DNA from: Apostichopus japonicus
Lineage: Eukaryota > Echinodermata > Holothuroidea > Aspidochirotida > Stichopodidae
Assembly (NCBI RefSeq): GCF_037975245.1
Contig: NC_092569.1
Coordinates: 24,595,168-24,659,167, forward strand
Length of the DNA: 64,000 bases
Direction: 5' to 3'
A model generated the notes under the pieces. It was not told the origin of the DNA. It worked only from the letters and a program-made list of their open reading frames with translations, and made no database searches. Of this stretch, positions 12,431-25,600 are shown one piece after another (within the stretch, counting starts at the first letter, position 1; every line of letters starts with the position of its first letter). The position numbers and the translations under genes are program-made.

Positions 12431-14123
12431 TATATATGTGACATGTCATAACGTTGCTTTCTAACAGACTCGGGACGTGACGATTATGTTTTCGTCGACC
12501 GACTGCCCAACGTTTAACGATGTTTCCGTAAACCTTCCTCGAATGTTATAGAAACTTCGATAAGCCATCACTTTCATACCGACTTGTTCTACCAAGTTGG
12601 TCGTAAACGGGCCCGGGTATTTGTCCTACGTAAGAGATATGTTACAGCGTCGAAGGCGTTAGGTACCTTGAAGTCTTACTGTATTTGTTTTTATGTAGAA
12701 GGAATACTTTTTATGCACAACAGATACGGTACATCGTAATTACATATAAATGTGGATAGTTCCCTAGCCCCTAATCCAAATTTCTTAATTGTGCCTGAAT
12801 TCTTGTTTCATTCTACCCTTACGGTTCCTCATCTGTACCACGAAAGAAAAACTCAAAATCTTAGAAATACAGCAAAATCAGTTTCACGGAAGGAACATCC
12901 AAGTCAAACGAATCCTCCCCGCGTACCCGCGCAAGTTATCTTTACCATTAAGTGGTTATACACCGACACGCTGCAAAGACATTAAATTGCCACAGGTTTA
13001 CGATTAAAGACGCGCGCATGAATTGGTTGTACTTTTTTATTCTTAAGAAGTCATCGATTAAGGGCGTCCGACACTTTACAAAATCTTGGTTTGACTTGGA
13101 TGTTCGTAAAAATTGTTTTGGTGTAAGTTTTCCTCTAACCTTTCACCTGTCGATGATGTTTGACCTCAGTTACTATTGCAATCTCACATTTTGATAGTAG
13201 CTGGACTTCCAATTATACCTGGTTGAAGATTTATGTCAATTCAGTATTTCAGTATTTCCCTTTGGATATTTACCAAAATCATTTTTCACTCCATTTGACC
13301 TCGGGCTTTCGTTCTGACGGTATGCGAGATACAAGTTTCCATCATGTGGTACCTTCCTATTAAGTTTAAAGAAATCGGGTCAGTCATTCAGAAGGAGTTT
13401 TTGGCACAAAATTGTAGAGCACGCATACAAGTATATATATATTACACATCCAACCTGATGATTCGTTAACTTCAATTGTTCTGGTCTGTTGGGTTGTAGT
13501 ATTTTTTTTGTTTGATACCTTTGATACCACATGCGACACATTCAGGTCATCAAACCGGCTTGGCTGTGTACATATCCAGATTCAAATTCCCACCATGAGG
13601 CATCCTTCTACCTAGCGGGCATGAAGAAACTCAGTCCATCCGTTTAGCAGGAGTTTTTGACACAAAACTGTAGATGTAACAGACACATCCACCCACGCAA
13701 ACACATACGTTCACACCTACCCCTGATATGTAGTTCCGTTCAACCTCCGTTACCCCATTATCAGTGACACCTTAGATAGCCATAATAGGCTCCAATGAAT
13801 ATCAAAATGCATCATTTCACCCAGCCTACTTAAAGGGAGGATGGGATAAAATAAATTTAAAGCCTTAGAACTGCTAACATGTCTACTATGTAAGCAATAT
13901 CAAGGTGAATTTCAATACCAATTGTTCGGGAAGATGCAGACATTATGTAATGGTTCAAGAACTGTGTCATTAACAAAATGGGAAATTGGGCTGGACTGTG
14001 TTTGAAACCCTCTCTCACACTCGTGATTAGTGAAGCACTCCACAACGTCGCTGGATCGTTCAGCTGGATCCTTTGATCTCATAACAGTGCCATACAATCA
14101 AATGATAAAGTTCTATTTCACAA
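12431..14123. other. No gene; diverged direct repeat at 13.29-13.70 kb
   Basis: No exon is evident. Two stretches about 265 bp apart (13290-13440 and 13555-13700) share GGAGTTTTTG.CACAAAA.TGTAG and flanking similarity, so they are an old direct duplication of unknown nature. Confidence 0.4.
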
Positions 14124-14126
14124 TTA

Positions 14127-15091
14127 TGCAGGCGTCACACTGTCCCGAAATTAACACCAGATGGACGCACGATCAAGGAAATGTTCAAATTTGGCTCTGA
14201 TCGTAAAACATCGGGACATTCGTGAGGGCATCTTGAACCATCGTATGACCGCTGGTGGAGTTTTTCAGGCTCCGGCAGCAACTTCGTGAGCGGTGGAAAA
14301 ATCTTTGGCATGCCCAAAATATTGCCAGAAGACCATTTTCGTGTTGAATTCGCATGTCCATTTTGCCCTTCGTAAGGCAGTCGTGATGGCATCTTGTCAA
14401 ATCCTGTCATCTTCGCTTTTACTTCGCGTGATCATCGGTGCCATCGGGCATTTTCGCCTCACGAAGACAATACGAAGGAAACAAGAAGCTGCCCGATTGT
14501 CTTAGGAAGGCAACACGACTACGTAAAGCCCTCGCACTGCCGTCGTGTTGCCATCGTATTATAGTACGATGACATCGAGATGGGACCACGGTGTCGGCGA
14601 AGACAGCCAAATTTGAGTACCTCACCCTTTCCCAGGTGTCATGGTAACGTGGACATATAAAGGCCAGCCTCAGAGCATCTTCCTCAGTCAGTTCTAAGCC
14701 CCTCTACAGAGTAGAGGCGTGTGTAACTCCCAAAGCTACAATCACAATTAATTACAATTCAGTCTCTGCAGAATGGCATACTTTGGTGATGAGACAACCA
14801 GGAAAAAGAAGGCAGCAGTATTGCTTCTTTTAATGCACCCCGGAGAACATGAGAACATACAGCCCCAGCACCTCCTCAGCACCTCCACAGCTTCGGCTGT
14901 TGATTGGCTGTTGACCAAGTTCGGGGCCATCTTCGTGCGAAATTCAAAGTTCCATATTTGTATGGCCATCTGGTGTCAAGTTTGGGACAGTGTGACTGCT
15001 GCTATCAAGTTCGGGCCATCTTCGTGAGAAATTCAAAATCCATATTCGTATGGCCATCCGGTGTCAATTTCGGGATAGTGTGACGCCTGCA
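14127..15091. mobile_element. PIF/Harbinger-like DNA transposon, internally deleted
   Basis: The ends TGCAGGCGTCACACTGTCCC (14127 on) and, on the opposite strand from 15091, TGCAGGCGTCACACTATCCC extend as imperfect inverted repeats for about 37 bp. Both are flanked by TTA (14124-14126 and 15092-15094), the 3-bp duplication typical of PIF/Harbinger. Inside are many short inverted repeats, a TATA box at 14656 and a start codon at 14773 opening a frame MAYFGDETTRKKKAAVLLLL that runs about 50 codons before it merges into a duplicated right end. This looks like an autonomous element reduced to its promoter and the N-terminus of one protein. The terminal 65 bp are present twice (about 14935-15000 and 15020-15085). 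Confidence 0.8.
14655..14700 (+). promoter_or_regulatory. TATA-type promoter inside the Harbinger-like element
   Basis: CATATAAAGGC is followed about 30 bp later by CCTCAGTCAGTTC, an initiator-like sequence, and then by the ATG at 14773. The spacing fits a core promoter for the element's remaining frame. Inference from motifs only. Confidence 0.35.
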
Positions 15092-15928
15092 TTATCTAGA
15101 ACTATTTTGGAGAATATGAAAACCCGATAAGGGATGAAGTGGCTTAGTTGAGAACGTTAAAAGCTTACACCACGACATATGTAAAGAGCCTTAGTCGCAA
15201 ACATAGCCTACATTAACGAGAATTTAAATTAGAAACATGATTAAATCTCCCAATTTATGTAAAAGAATTGTGTTACCAATATTTATCGAAGAGATTTCAT
15301 GATAATATTGTAATGTGTCTATATAAGTGCAACATATAAAGAAACAGAAATTGGAAAGTATAATTGCCAAACTGAAAGAAAAAATCTCGTCTGCTCTTTT
15401 AATGTGTCATGCATTTCTGGACGTAGCAGTAGGTTACAAAACACATGTAATGCAGTATGCGCTTATGAAATAAGCGGTTCCAACTGCTTTCCTTCATCAG
15501 CCTTCCCCATCCCTAACCCAAGCAATGAGCAGCTTGCAACTACGACACTGTATATACGCAGCTAAATGCCTTTTTTTTTTTTGCAGCTCCAAAAATTGAA
15601 AGAAACACTCTCACTTTACGTAGATTATGAATTATGCGAACAAGCACACTGCTCCTGTTAGGGCACTGTTGCGAGAGAATGCTGATGATCTACATGAAAT
15701 CAATCTTGCAGCCACAGTGATTTTTATGTAGCCAGTTCGCGGGCCGCAATGCTTAATAACTTCCCCACTCCCATGGCAACGTTGAAAGATTACCTATCTA
15801 TCTATACAATTGTTGAAGAGTCTGGACCCGAGTGCTACAGCACTGACAACATACACACACATAACAATGGAATTTTAATTCTGTTTCCCTACTTTACTTT
15901 TGGATTTTAATTTGTTTTTAGGTACCGT

Positions 15929-18697
15929 ATGGGAAATCAACGCTTTATGAAATACTTGGTCTGGAGTGTAGTGTTTACACTTACTATCTCGATTCAGTCA
16001 TCCCACGGTAAGTCTGAAGGAAATGTCTCACAGACAAAAAGTTCATTGTACATAATGTTACATATGACTTTTTTAATGTGCTCCAGTAGCATCGAAAAGG
16101 GGTTTAATAAGTGTTTGCCTGCGGAGACTATAAATTTGCGGTTCGTCACTCCAAGTAAACGATGAAAAGTTCAAATTAATTTCATTAGATTTACTCATTC
16201 TTCTTCCCTCAGATAAATGTGATTAAGATGTAAAACTGATTAAGTTTAACCAATTGTAAAGTAAGTTGCACCACATGTAAAACGCTAGCAATGTAACTTA
16301 TTATTATAGTGATAATTCAAATCAGAGCTTATAGACTCGATACCGAATTACAATGATGGGATATGTCGAACAACAACACACCTACTAAAATATAAATTTA
16401 GTGCCAATTCAAAGTACGGCCAAGAAATATCCAAGTGTAAACAACGGATACCGTCTAGACATTGAGCATGTGCGTCTATAATTTGAACAAGTGCGTCTAT
16501 AAATTGAACAAGTGCGTCTAGAATTAGAAAATGTGTGGCTAACGTGTAATTGTTCTAGAACAATTGAATGTAGGTCAAGAGTAAAAAAAACAATTTTTTA
16601 AATATAATTTATTTAGATTTAAGGCATGAGAATACACGAGTAGCCACGTTCCCGTTGATACAATAAATCAATATTAAGAAGCTTACAAATTACATGAAAT
16701 ATACTCATGACATTATGTTCAACGAGTTAAAGATTACTTGTGAGTCAAAGCAAATCTATGGGACACATCCCGGCCATTTGGAAGGGCTTTGTGGAATAGC
16801 TTGTCCCCCGGTACTGTACTATACTGCTCAGTGGGTTTACTCAACATCCTGTTGCTTTCATCGATGGATCTTTTCTCTTATGCAACCATCTGTATTTCCA
16901 GTCACATTGTGAGTCCTTTAGTTCGAACATGTTTGCATTCCTGTCACCATAGAAAAGGGGAGGCGAAAAGAAAAAAGGCCTTCGTTCTGCATTTATTTTC
17001 TTCGCATTTCTCTTCGGCGGAGCCGTTGACTTATGAAGAAATATCTTAGATATATGTGAACAGCTATTAACAGATTAAGCAGCTGCGGGAAACGGTAAGA
17101 AGTAGATTATATGGATCTCATGAACCGTGATTTCTCTCACATTCAATCCTTGGTGCAATTTCACATTTTGTGATGCCATCTTAAAAGCAGTAAATGTCGG
17201 GTGTGCCTACCAATTTAATAGAACTGAATTTCTAACTTGCTCTGCAATAATCGTTGTCGTTTTCCTCGCTTCTCACTATATTTCAATGTATTTCTTATCT
17301 AAAATTTAAAATCTCAGTGTTTGCAGAGAATCATTGCGCATCTACCCAGCATGGCTACCTCGGAAAAAAGGGCATCATTAGTTGCAAGATCGATCAAGAC
17401 ATAGACAAAGTATATTGGTATAATGGAACTGACGAGAAATATCCTCCATTTATAAGAATGGAGTCCGGAACTAAAAGTGGATCTGGTTTCAATAGCAGTG
17501 AATACGACATATTACAAAATGGATCCCTTGTTATCAGGAATGTACAGTACGAACATAACCAATCGTACCAAGTCACATTTCTTTTCAATGAATCCGAAGT
17601 TGACTTGCGTGTTGACTTTTTTGTCATTGGTGAGTAATTGTCAAGTTCAAATAAACTGTGCATCCATGATCAGAATGGTGTTAAGAATCGCATGAATTAA
17701 TTTAACACCACACAAAGTAATACAAAATGATCTCCAAAACACGTAATTTAAGCAAGACTTAGCAAGTAATGAGAATTCAATCTTTAAGAGTGTTCAGGGT
17801 TATCACTATAAGCTGTTCTGAGTAAACTTAACTCTGATAGAGTGAAATCACTCACTCTTGTTAGACATTATTAAGAATGAAGTCATTCTTTGATAAGAGT
17901 GACTTTAACTTCTTAAGTCAGTAATAATCATCTTGAACACACCAACAAATTCTCATTTCTCGAAATTATGTTGTGTACATCCTCTATGATTGTTACTTGT
18001 CTTTATGTGCCATTCAAGCTTAAATACAATGTTTTTATTCCCATGTCCATGTAAAGCGAAATCGACCAAAACAGTAAAGTAAAAATTGAACTTCTGCCTG
18101 ATTGAAAGTATAGTTATTTAATAAGTTCTTAGACTTTTAAACTAATCCTTTGAAAGTACCAATTAATGGATCGGGTCATCTAAAGAGACGTCTGTATGCT
18201 GGTCCGAAATATCAAAAAACCGTTCGGCCAACATAGTCAACTTTAATTGCCAAAATGTTGTGCCAAGGTGTTGGTGCTCCTAGGCGAATTGTTAGGCCAG
18301 CAGTCATTTAAAGCGGGCCAACATATTGCCTATAATATATTATTCACAGTAATGGGAAATAATATTAAAGAGTGTTCAGGGTGACCACTATAAGCTTTTC
18401 TGAGTAAAATTAGCTCTGAAAGAGTGAAATCATTCACTTTTGTTAGACATGAAGTCATCCCCCTGATAAGAGCGACTTCAACTTCTTTAGTATATTGAGA
18501 TCATCTCGAACACTTCTTCGTAACATATGGTGTGTACAACCCATAATAATGTTACTTGCCTTTAATTACCTGTCACATATAAATACATACTTTTTATTTG
18601 CGTGTCCATTTAAACCGAAAGGTCCGACGACTTCAAACAGCGGTGGCACGTTACCAAGTGAAGTGACCAGTATTTTACAATCTACCAAAGTAGGTAA

Positions 18698-18765
<68 letters not shown>

Positions 18766-19595
18766 TGTAGTTATATATATATATATATATATATATATCC
18801 TGTAGTTATATATATATATATATAACTACAGGATCATCGCCCTGTACACAAAATTGCAAAACGTGCTTACTTGTCGATTCGACCGGGGCCTTTCAGAGCA
18901 ACCAAACCAAACGCACGTTCCAAATTCGGCACAAAATTAACTGCCTATCCAAAAATACCATTTACCTCATCTACTGCAATATTTGTAACTTACAATACAT
19001 TGGAGAGTCAAAAAACACTCTTAGAATGAGAATGACACAACATAGATCGGCGATCAAAACAAAAAAGATCTACCAACCTGTTGCAAATCACTTCAATCTC
19101 CAAAATCATTCAATTGAGAATTTGCGTGTTATTGCCATTGACCAGAACGATTCTTGGACAGATAAATCTAGGAGAGCGAAAGAAAATTTCTGGGAACTAT
19201 ACCTAAAGACCACGGCACCATTCGGTTTAAACATCAGAAACGATTTGCCGTCCCAGATAAACCAAAACAATTCCTTTACAATTACGACGGAATCGGATTA
19301 AATAATCCGACGCAGATTAAAATAATCCGAATTTCTAAAACTTCTGCTCAATTCAGCAGAAATCAGTAAGTCGCTTTGCCTTTACAACCATGCCGGCATC
19401 ATCTCTATAAAATAGTTTCAATTCCTGCTACTCCTTGTCAATTTCGGTGATCATGCACTGAAGAAGAGCTAGTTTTGCTCGAAAGCTCTGCAAAAACCAA
19501 ACATTGGTTGTATCTCACTCGAGATCCAGCCTTTCTCTAAACGCAGCATAGTTGTTTTACAGTTTTTCCGTTATTCCTATATATATATATTTATT

Positions 19596-19662
<67 letters not shown>

Positions 19663-19677
19663 ATTTATATATATATA

Positions 19678-19710
<33 letters not shown>

Positions 19711-19724
19711 TTATATATATATTT

Positions 19725-19776
<52 letters not shown>

Positions 19777-22632
19777 GTGTATGCTAGTCCCATATAGCAT
19801 AAAGATGTTGGGCCAACATTGTCAAAATTGATTTGAAATGTTGGGCCACTGAGTGCTGTATGGCGACTTCTTTTAGGGAAAAGTTGGGCACACAATTGGT
19901 TGCAATGCTGAGCCAATATTTTGCCTGTTACATATTTTGGGGGCAAACGTTGCCAGATGGTTGGGTTAACAGTTGGGTCAATTGTTGAATGTACGGTTCC
20001 TGCTTTTAGATTACCATGTGAAACATATCTTTCAGTAAAGATTTGTTAAAGTTCTTGTAGGTTCACCATCAACGGAAGAGTAAAGCCTTGTCTCCTGTAG
20101 TTCTTTCACAGAAATGAACGTCCTTGCATGGTTGATATCTTGATCTATTACCATCTGTCGATTAAGTTAAGGATAGTTGGATAACTGAGCAACAAGACCG
20201 GTTTATGCACTGTACGTAAAGACAAGTTGCAGAATTTCCACAATATATATGATGTGATTTACCGTATACAGCGTGTTCGTGTGCGAAAGGCGCAAAATAA
20301 ACATATACTCACAAATCATTTTAAAAACTCGAAACGAAATTACGTACTTAATGAAATGTTAAGCAATATAATAAATGTTCATTGCTATACGCCTATACAC
20401 CCTTAATTACAGAGATGGAGCACTCATCGAATGATAAACTAGGTAAGAAGAAATATGAACTTATACCGAATTTGGAATTTATATCAATTTATTGATCGCT
20501 CTTCTTTTAAATTATGAAAAAATATTAGTGATGTCATTACAGGCCTCTAAACGGCGACTGAGATTTATTTTTAGTTTTTTAGTTTTATTTTTCCGAAATC
20601 ATAATTAATATTATATGCATAATTAGAATATCGTTACTCCACTAACTTCCAATGAATTCAGGTAATTTCTCTTACTGTAGCAGAAATAATATCATTTATA
20701 ATAAAAGGTTAAATGTTCGTTCCTTAAAAAGAATTGCTTGCATTCTTTCCCATCATGTTGAGTAATATATTTCTTTTCGGAGGTTAAGGCGTTACCAAAA
20801 CTGTTGAGAACACCAAAGAAACATGTGGAACAAATTCGTTTTATTTACAATTGTTATAATCATTCAATCCTTAAAATAAATTCTTGCATTCTTTATCATC
20901 ATGTTGAGTAGTTTATTGCTTGAGAGAGTTGTGGTCGTTGCCAAAAGCGAAACCAAGGAAACATGTAGCACAAATTCGTTCTATTCGTCATCAAACGTGA
21001 TAAGTGATTGTATTGGGTATTTGATAGGACAATTTACACATAAGCTGCCAAAAGTAAAACGAAAAGCGATCGTAAAAGGAAAGATCGGAAACGTTGGGTA
21101 GTAATTCTCTAGACTCCATCACGCTAAATATGTGTATTCTATCTTGAGTGACAACACTCTCTGGCTATACGGCAATACATCAAAATCTCTTTAGTAACAA
21201 AAAACTTAAAAAGCGACACCGCTTTTTATTTGCAAATCAAATCCTTACGAAAAGTATGTGATATTAGTATTAATATCCATCACTTGAACACTTAATTTAA
21301 GGAAGTGCTTCTTTAAGTTGCTAACATTTGTAGATAAGACTTTAACTGCTCGTGATGTATTGGCATGATACAGATGCTACTACCTACTACTACACTTCGT
21401 GGAGCACATACGATATGATTACATAAAATTACTTTAACATAAACCTCAAATATACTACTGACTGTTATTTTCAGCCTGTTCAATAGCTTCTAGCAAACCC
21501 CATTTCGTGATTGGAATGTTAAAGATTGTATGATGTGTCTTCAGTTTTATAGTCCTAACAAATCCATCTTTTACAGGGAAATGTTTCTATTATGCATCCC
21601 ATAACCCAGTTGTTTCGAAGAGGTATCCTTGTCAGCTAAAAGCTGAAGAAATAAAATCGAGTCTTTAAAAAGGGATCGATTTCTTGGCTGATCTGCCAAT
21701 CATATCTTTACTGAAAGATTTATCCTTAACATATTTCAGAATGTTTTCCTCTGCTACTTGTTAGCTTACAAACTGAAAGTGTTTCATATAGCTTTTCAAG
21801 TTTTACCTTTTCTTAGTCTTGCCTCTCAAATATTGCCAGTACCATCAAAACCAAACTACATCTTTCTTCAAACTGCACCATTTAGACCATAGATGCAAAA
21901 GTCGATCTACTACATTTTTATTAACATTTGTATTGGATAATTCAAATTTGCACTCAGAAATCATGATTTCTGTGTAAGTGTGGAGACCATCTAACTCTGG
22001 ACTCTAAACTAAAGAATTCTGGACCTTCAGTCCATCTTTTACTTCCTCTTCTCTTCGAATCACTGCATCTACTTTGACAGTTAACACTACTGCAGATAAT
22101 TCTAAACTTGGGATGTTCATAACCTTCACGGTTGCCAAATGTGATTTGGACATAATGGACTTTGCCATTTGATTTAATTGGTTTCAAATAGGTGACACAA
22201 TCATACGGTTCCTCTGGGGCATCTGAGAAATGGTGAAGTTCATTAGTAGCACCTCATAATCATCAATATTTCAAGTTTCCAAGTAACGACAGTTCCTTTT
22301 TCCAGTCTAGCCAATTTGTTAGATCTTCAGATGCTAGAGCATCATCCCAACCAACATCCTTGCGACAAAGTATCTGGTTAACAAGCTAAGCTCTTATGAT
22401 AAGTCGGGCAGCCATTGCAAATAGCTAAGACCGATAGAAACACAATATGTAAATGGTTTGTATTACGATTTCACATTTCCTGCAACTGATTCTTCGCATT
22501 TTACCAACAGATGGGTCACGTGGTCGAAAAGGACTTTGGTTTGCTGTCGTAGGTTTCTTGTTAACAATACTTTGCTCCATTTGTTTCACTGCATTGTGTT
22601 GTTGGATGGACAAGAATAATAAGGCGCCTTAA
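15929..22632 (+). CDS. Type I membrane protein with one non-canonical Ig-like domain
   Basis: Five-exon model: 15929-16007 signal peptide (M, Q-R-F, then a hydrophobic stretch VVFTLTISI); 17327-17629 Ig-like domain; 18622-18693 Ser/Thr-rich linker; 20413-20442 linker; 22511-22632 transmembrane segment (about 21 residues from [10 protein letters not shown]) with a short tail MDKNNKAP and TAA. All junctions are GT-AG and phase 1, and the joined frame gives 201 residues without a stop. The Ig domain has a B-strand Cys (IISC), a C-strand YWY, a KSGSGF segment and LQNGSLVI with a conserved N-glycosylation sequon. The F-strand position that should read Y-x-C reads YQV; an extra Cys lies at the domain start. 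The tail has no tyrosine, so no ITAM or ITIM. Probably a cell-surface recognition or adhesion protein; ligand unknown. Penelope, MITE and TA repeats fill its introns. Confidence 0.65.
16460..16545 (+). repeat. Short tandem repeat, unit about 21 bp
   Basis: Three to four copies of a unit like AAGTGCGTCTATAAATTGAAC, the last ones degenerate, in the first intron of the single-Ig gene. Confidence 0.6.
17790..17940. mobile_element. MITE with GTGTTCAGG ends, copy 1
   Basis: The left end GTGTTCAGGGTTATCACTA and the right end AATAATCATCTTGAACAC are inverted copies. The interior has the nested inverted pair CTCTGATAGAGTGAAATCACTC. Related copies occur at 18371-18514, about 33290-33433 and 33736-33904, all upstream of linker exons in the two Ig-like genes. 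Confidence 0.6.
18188..18335. repeat. Dispersed repeat rich in TTGGGCCAACAT, copy 1
   Basis: Shares TGTATGCT.GTCC, GGCCAACAT.GTCAA and TGTTG.GCCA in the same order with 19775-19975. Both lie in introns of the single-Ig gene. Class unknown. Confidence 0.45.
18371..18514. mobile_element. MITE with GTGTTCAGG ends, copy 2
   Basis: Ends AGTGTTCAGG and CTCGAACACT are inverted. The interior matches copy 1 (CTCTGAAAGAGTGAAATCA). The sequence after it, through the linker exon at 18622, is also related to the sequence after copy 1 up to about 18080, so a larger segment was duplicated. Confidence 0.6.
18698..18836. repeat. TA microsatellite ending in a perfect palindrome
   Basis: TA runs (18698-18763 and 18773-18797) separated by TCCTGTAGT. 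They end in a 36-bp perfect palindrome at 18798-18833 whose arms begin TCCTGTAGTTATA. The run begins right after the donor of the linker exon that ends at 18693. Confidence 0.85.
18837..19560 (+). mobile_element. Penelope-like element, 5'-truncated, second family
   Basis: A long open frame to the TAA near 19301 encodes the end of a Penelope protein: [18 protein letters not shown] opens the GIY-YIG endonuclease, followed by [18 protein letters not shown] and [16 protein letters not shown], the family's C-terminal pattern. The reverse transcriptase is missing. The element starts at the palindromic TA junction and ends in another TA repeat. Its 3' tail holds a hammerhead-like motif at 19458-19488. 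The protein differs clearly from the 4.9-kb element. Confidence 0.75.
19458..19488 (+). ncRNA. Hammerhead-ribozyme-like motif, second family
   Basis: Same 31-nt layout as 6678-6708: CTGAAGA, one unpaired A, stem II GAGC/GCTC, then GAAAGCTC. The stem III tetramer is AGCT instead of ACGT, again self-complementary. Stem II differs in sequence but still pairs. Confidence 0.45.
19578..19774. repeat. TA microsatellite with ATATTTATAT interruptions
   Basis: About 200 bp of alternating TA broken at intervals by TTTATA or TAAATA, directly after the second Penelope element. Confidence 0.95.
19775..19975. repeat. Dispersed repeat rich in TTGGGCCAACAT, copy 2
   Basis: Contains GTTGGGCCAACATTGTCAA and TGTTGGGCCAC, matching 18188-18335 in order. 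Further TTGGG.. motifs follow up to about 19975. Confidence 0.45.
20733..20995 (+). repeat. Direct duplication, period about 150 bp
   Basis: GCATTCTTTCCCATCATGTT near 20741 and GCATTCTTTATCATCATGTT near 20886 begin two similar segments, both going on to GAAACATGT.G.ACAAATTCG. Located in the last intron of the single-Ig gene. Confidence 0.6.
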
Positions 22633-25600
22633 GGAACCAGTGAATTCCATTGCAAGTAATGACAGCAACTGACAATCAGGAGAAGTTTTAGGGATAGAAG
22701 TTTCAAATGTTTGTACAAAGTTAACATAATTACTATTTTTCATGGGAACAAAATCTTTTTTATGCAAGTTTATACTTTTCGTATTCGATAAGTTTTATCT
22801 GTTAAACAGTCTAAATGCAATTCTGTACTATAGTTCTGTAATGTAATAAGTCTTGAATGTTATGTCCTAACTCCCGTTACTTACTAGTACAACGCAATCT
22901 TGTTACATGGCAAATTTTCGTTGTTATTAGTTAAGTATGACACCTTCAGCCAAAAAGTGTTATGTTGCGACGTAGTCTAGGCCAGTGTACATCTCTATTA
23001 AATATATATATATATACATATATTATTATTGTTACTATTTTTATGAAATTATTTTGGAACCAAAACAAGATAAAATCACAATTCTGTTCACAACATAGAT
23101 GATTTGTCCATAACTTTTCTTTTTTTCAAAAACAAATGAAAGAACGTGCTCTGAAATTGGAATGATGAATATTTATGTTTGAGTAGCGGCTGAAATTAAA
23201 ATAATCATAAGCAGTTTCCAGTGGTTAATGAATAGAAAGAATAAGTAGTCATACATATTCTTCCCATGACTTGTTGTACTTGTTGCATTTCTAATACACG
23301 TTCAAAAAAAGAAACACACCCGTCCGCCTGGAGTCATCATTCAAAGTATAGACTTAGATAGCAGATGCAGAAAAGAACCAGTTAAACAATAATATGTGAT
23401 AACAATTTCTTAAACTGTCACTAAAATGTTGAAGTTTAACAACAGATGGATCAGATGGATTTACATATTGGTTGCCGTATACGCAGCTGTAGCTGGTGTA
23501 AAAGTAGAATTGTATGAACATTTTAATATATACAATATATGTACAATATATTGAAGTCCAAGGTAGAGACTTGAAGATAGCCGAAGAATAAGAAGTCTAA
23601 ACAAAGCTTGTGCTAAGTATTTTTTTTGTAATCAGTCTTTAAATTCTTACTTTTCTTTCATGAAATTATTTTTCGTATTAAAGTTACGTTTCGATGCTAT
23701 GTCTAAATAACAATTCTGCAGGTATTTATTTACCCATGTACCACCCCTGAATCCTCCATTACAGTTTTCTTTAAGTCACTGGTGTATCTACATATTTGGA
23801 GCATTTTCGTTGCACGAAACACATGATCACTTTCATTGCCATGCATTAACGTTTTCATTGTCATTATCACTACCGTTGTCATGGTTTTGTTGATCTCATA
23901 TGTATTTGTTTTGTGACATTTGACGCAGATCGTGCGTTTTTCTGCAGCAGTATTACTATGACATCCATTCGTTTTTGTGTTTCTACATCTGTCTTCTTGT
24001 GAATTAACTTAAATTTTAGGGAAAGAAAAAAAGTTGTACATAGGGGCCTGGAGGATTTTCTATAGCAGGTTTTGCTGTTGAAAACAACAGGGTTGCAGTT
24101 TTGAACAGCTCTTGTCTAGACAAAAAGGCTTCAATCGACATAATGCATAACTCCCTGTATTCGCGATAGTGAAGACTAAACTATCCAAACCTTTTTGTTT
24201 TCTTGATTTTTAAACACTCCCCCAAAGGGACCAGATCCAATGAAAAAAAAAGAAGAAAAAAAAAGAACATATATGCGTATGATTATATAGCTGTATGAGT
24301 TCAGTCAACTCGGGCATGCGATGATTTCCGGAACTACTTAAGCATCTAACAAGGAACAGTTACGCTACGTTTTCTCACCACTCCTATTATGTGATAATGC
24401 TATATTTTTCTATATATAATAATTTCTATTCAGGATATGCCGTTTTCTATGACACTACGGAAGTAAAATCCTTGTACACGTGGCCGTTTGTCCACGCGCG
24501 TTGTATGTACAGTTGCATACAGTGCTTGCTAAACGTGTATAACATGTTCAGATGGCTTAGCCACTCACGCATGACAAATGAGTTTGGCGGAGACGCGCTG
24601 TAAAGAAATAAACATAAAATTGCGATTTTATTGACAGCTCAGATTGTTATAGAGAAAATACGACTGTCCTAGTGAAACAAAACATTGCCTTTGTAATCGT
24701 CATCGTCCACCTCATCGTTATCGTATTCATCATCATCATAACTGTAATTGAGAATTTAGATGGCTTCATTATGCACTTGAGAAATAAGAAAGCATAACCA
24801 ACTAACAAAGAAGGGGATCAAAGCTGCTTACGATGATATATTTTATTCGCTTTAAAACGTTTTCAACTATAATATTTGTTTTGCTGAAATAATCAAATAT
24901 TAGTGAGGTCATTACTTTTTTCAATGACAAACGTGTATGTCTCCACCAAATCTCCACCAACATTGCTATTGTATGTTACAGTGAGTATAAATAAGAACTA
25001 AGAAATAAGAAGTAGTATTTTGCATACATATTGATATGTACTGATTATTAATACGGTTCTGATATGTCGCCCTCTGTTAAATAATACGACGATGAATGTA
25101 ATTGTGTGTATGGCAGAATAAAACGAAATGTGTTGTTTAATATTTATTATTACATTACGTAACTTTTGATACTTGCATTCTCTTGTATTGTGATATAATA
25201 ACATATTGGTAATAGTGCTAATACACCTGCTCTTGTGCCAAGGACTCTTCTCAGCCGATTATGCAACGCAAAGAGACTTGCAAAAACAATACCATGGGTT
25301 GAAAATTAATATGGTTGTCTCAAACGTACAGTCATTCCTAATATTTACTAAACAAGCAAATTAGATTTAAAACAGATTAAAGATGCCATATTTCCAATAC
25401 ACATCAAAATTTTCGAAACAGACAGAGTGTATTGTACATTGTTCAATGAATGAAAATAAAGGTAGACTATATTTTATGCTAATGTGATTCACTTCATAGT
25501 TTTCGTGTTCAACATTTATCTAAACCAACTATAATCTACAGTAGCTCGGTCCCTAATCAGGTAGGCAAAACTCCAACTCGAACAAGGTTAAATTGTAAGC

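Noticed and set aside
18495-18770. Frames ending in IYIYIY runs here and at other TA repeats
   Set aside because: Products of TA microsatellites read as Ile-Tyr.
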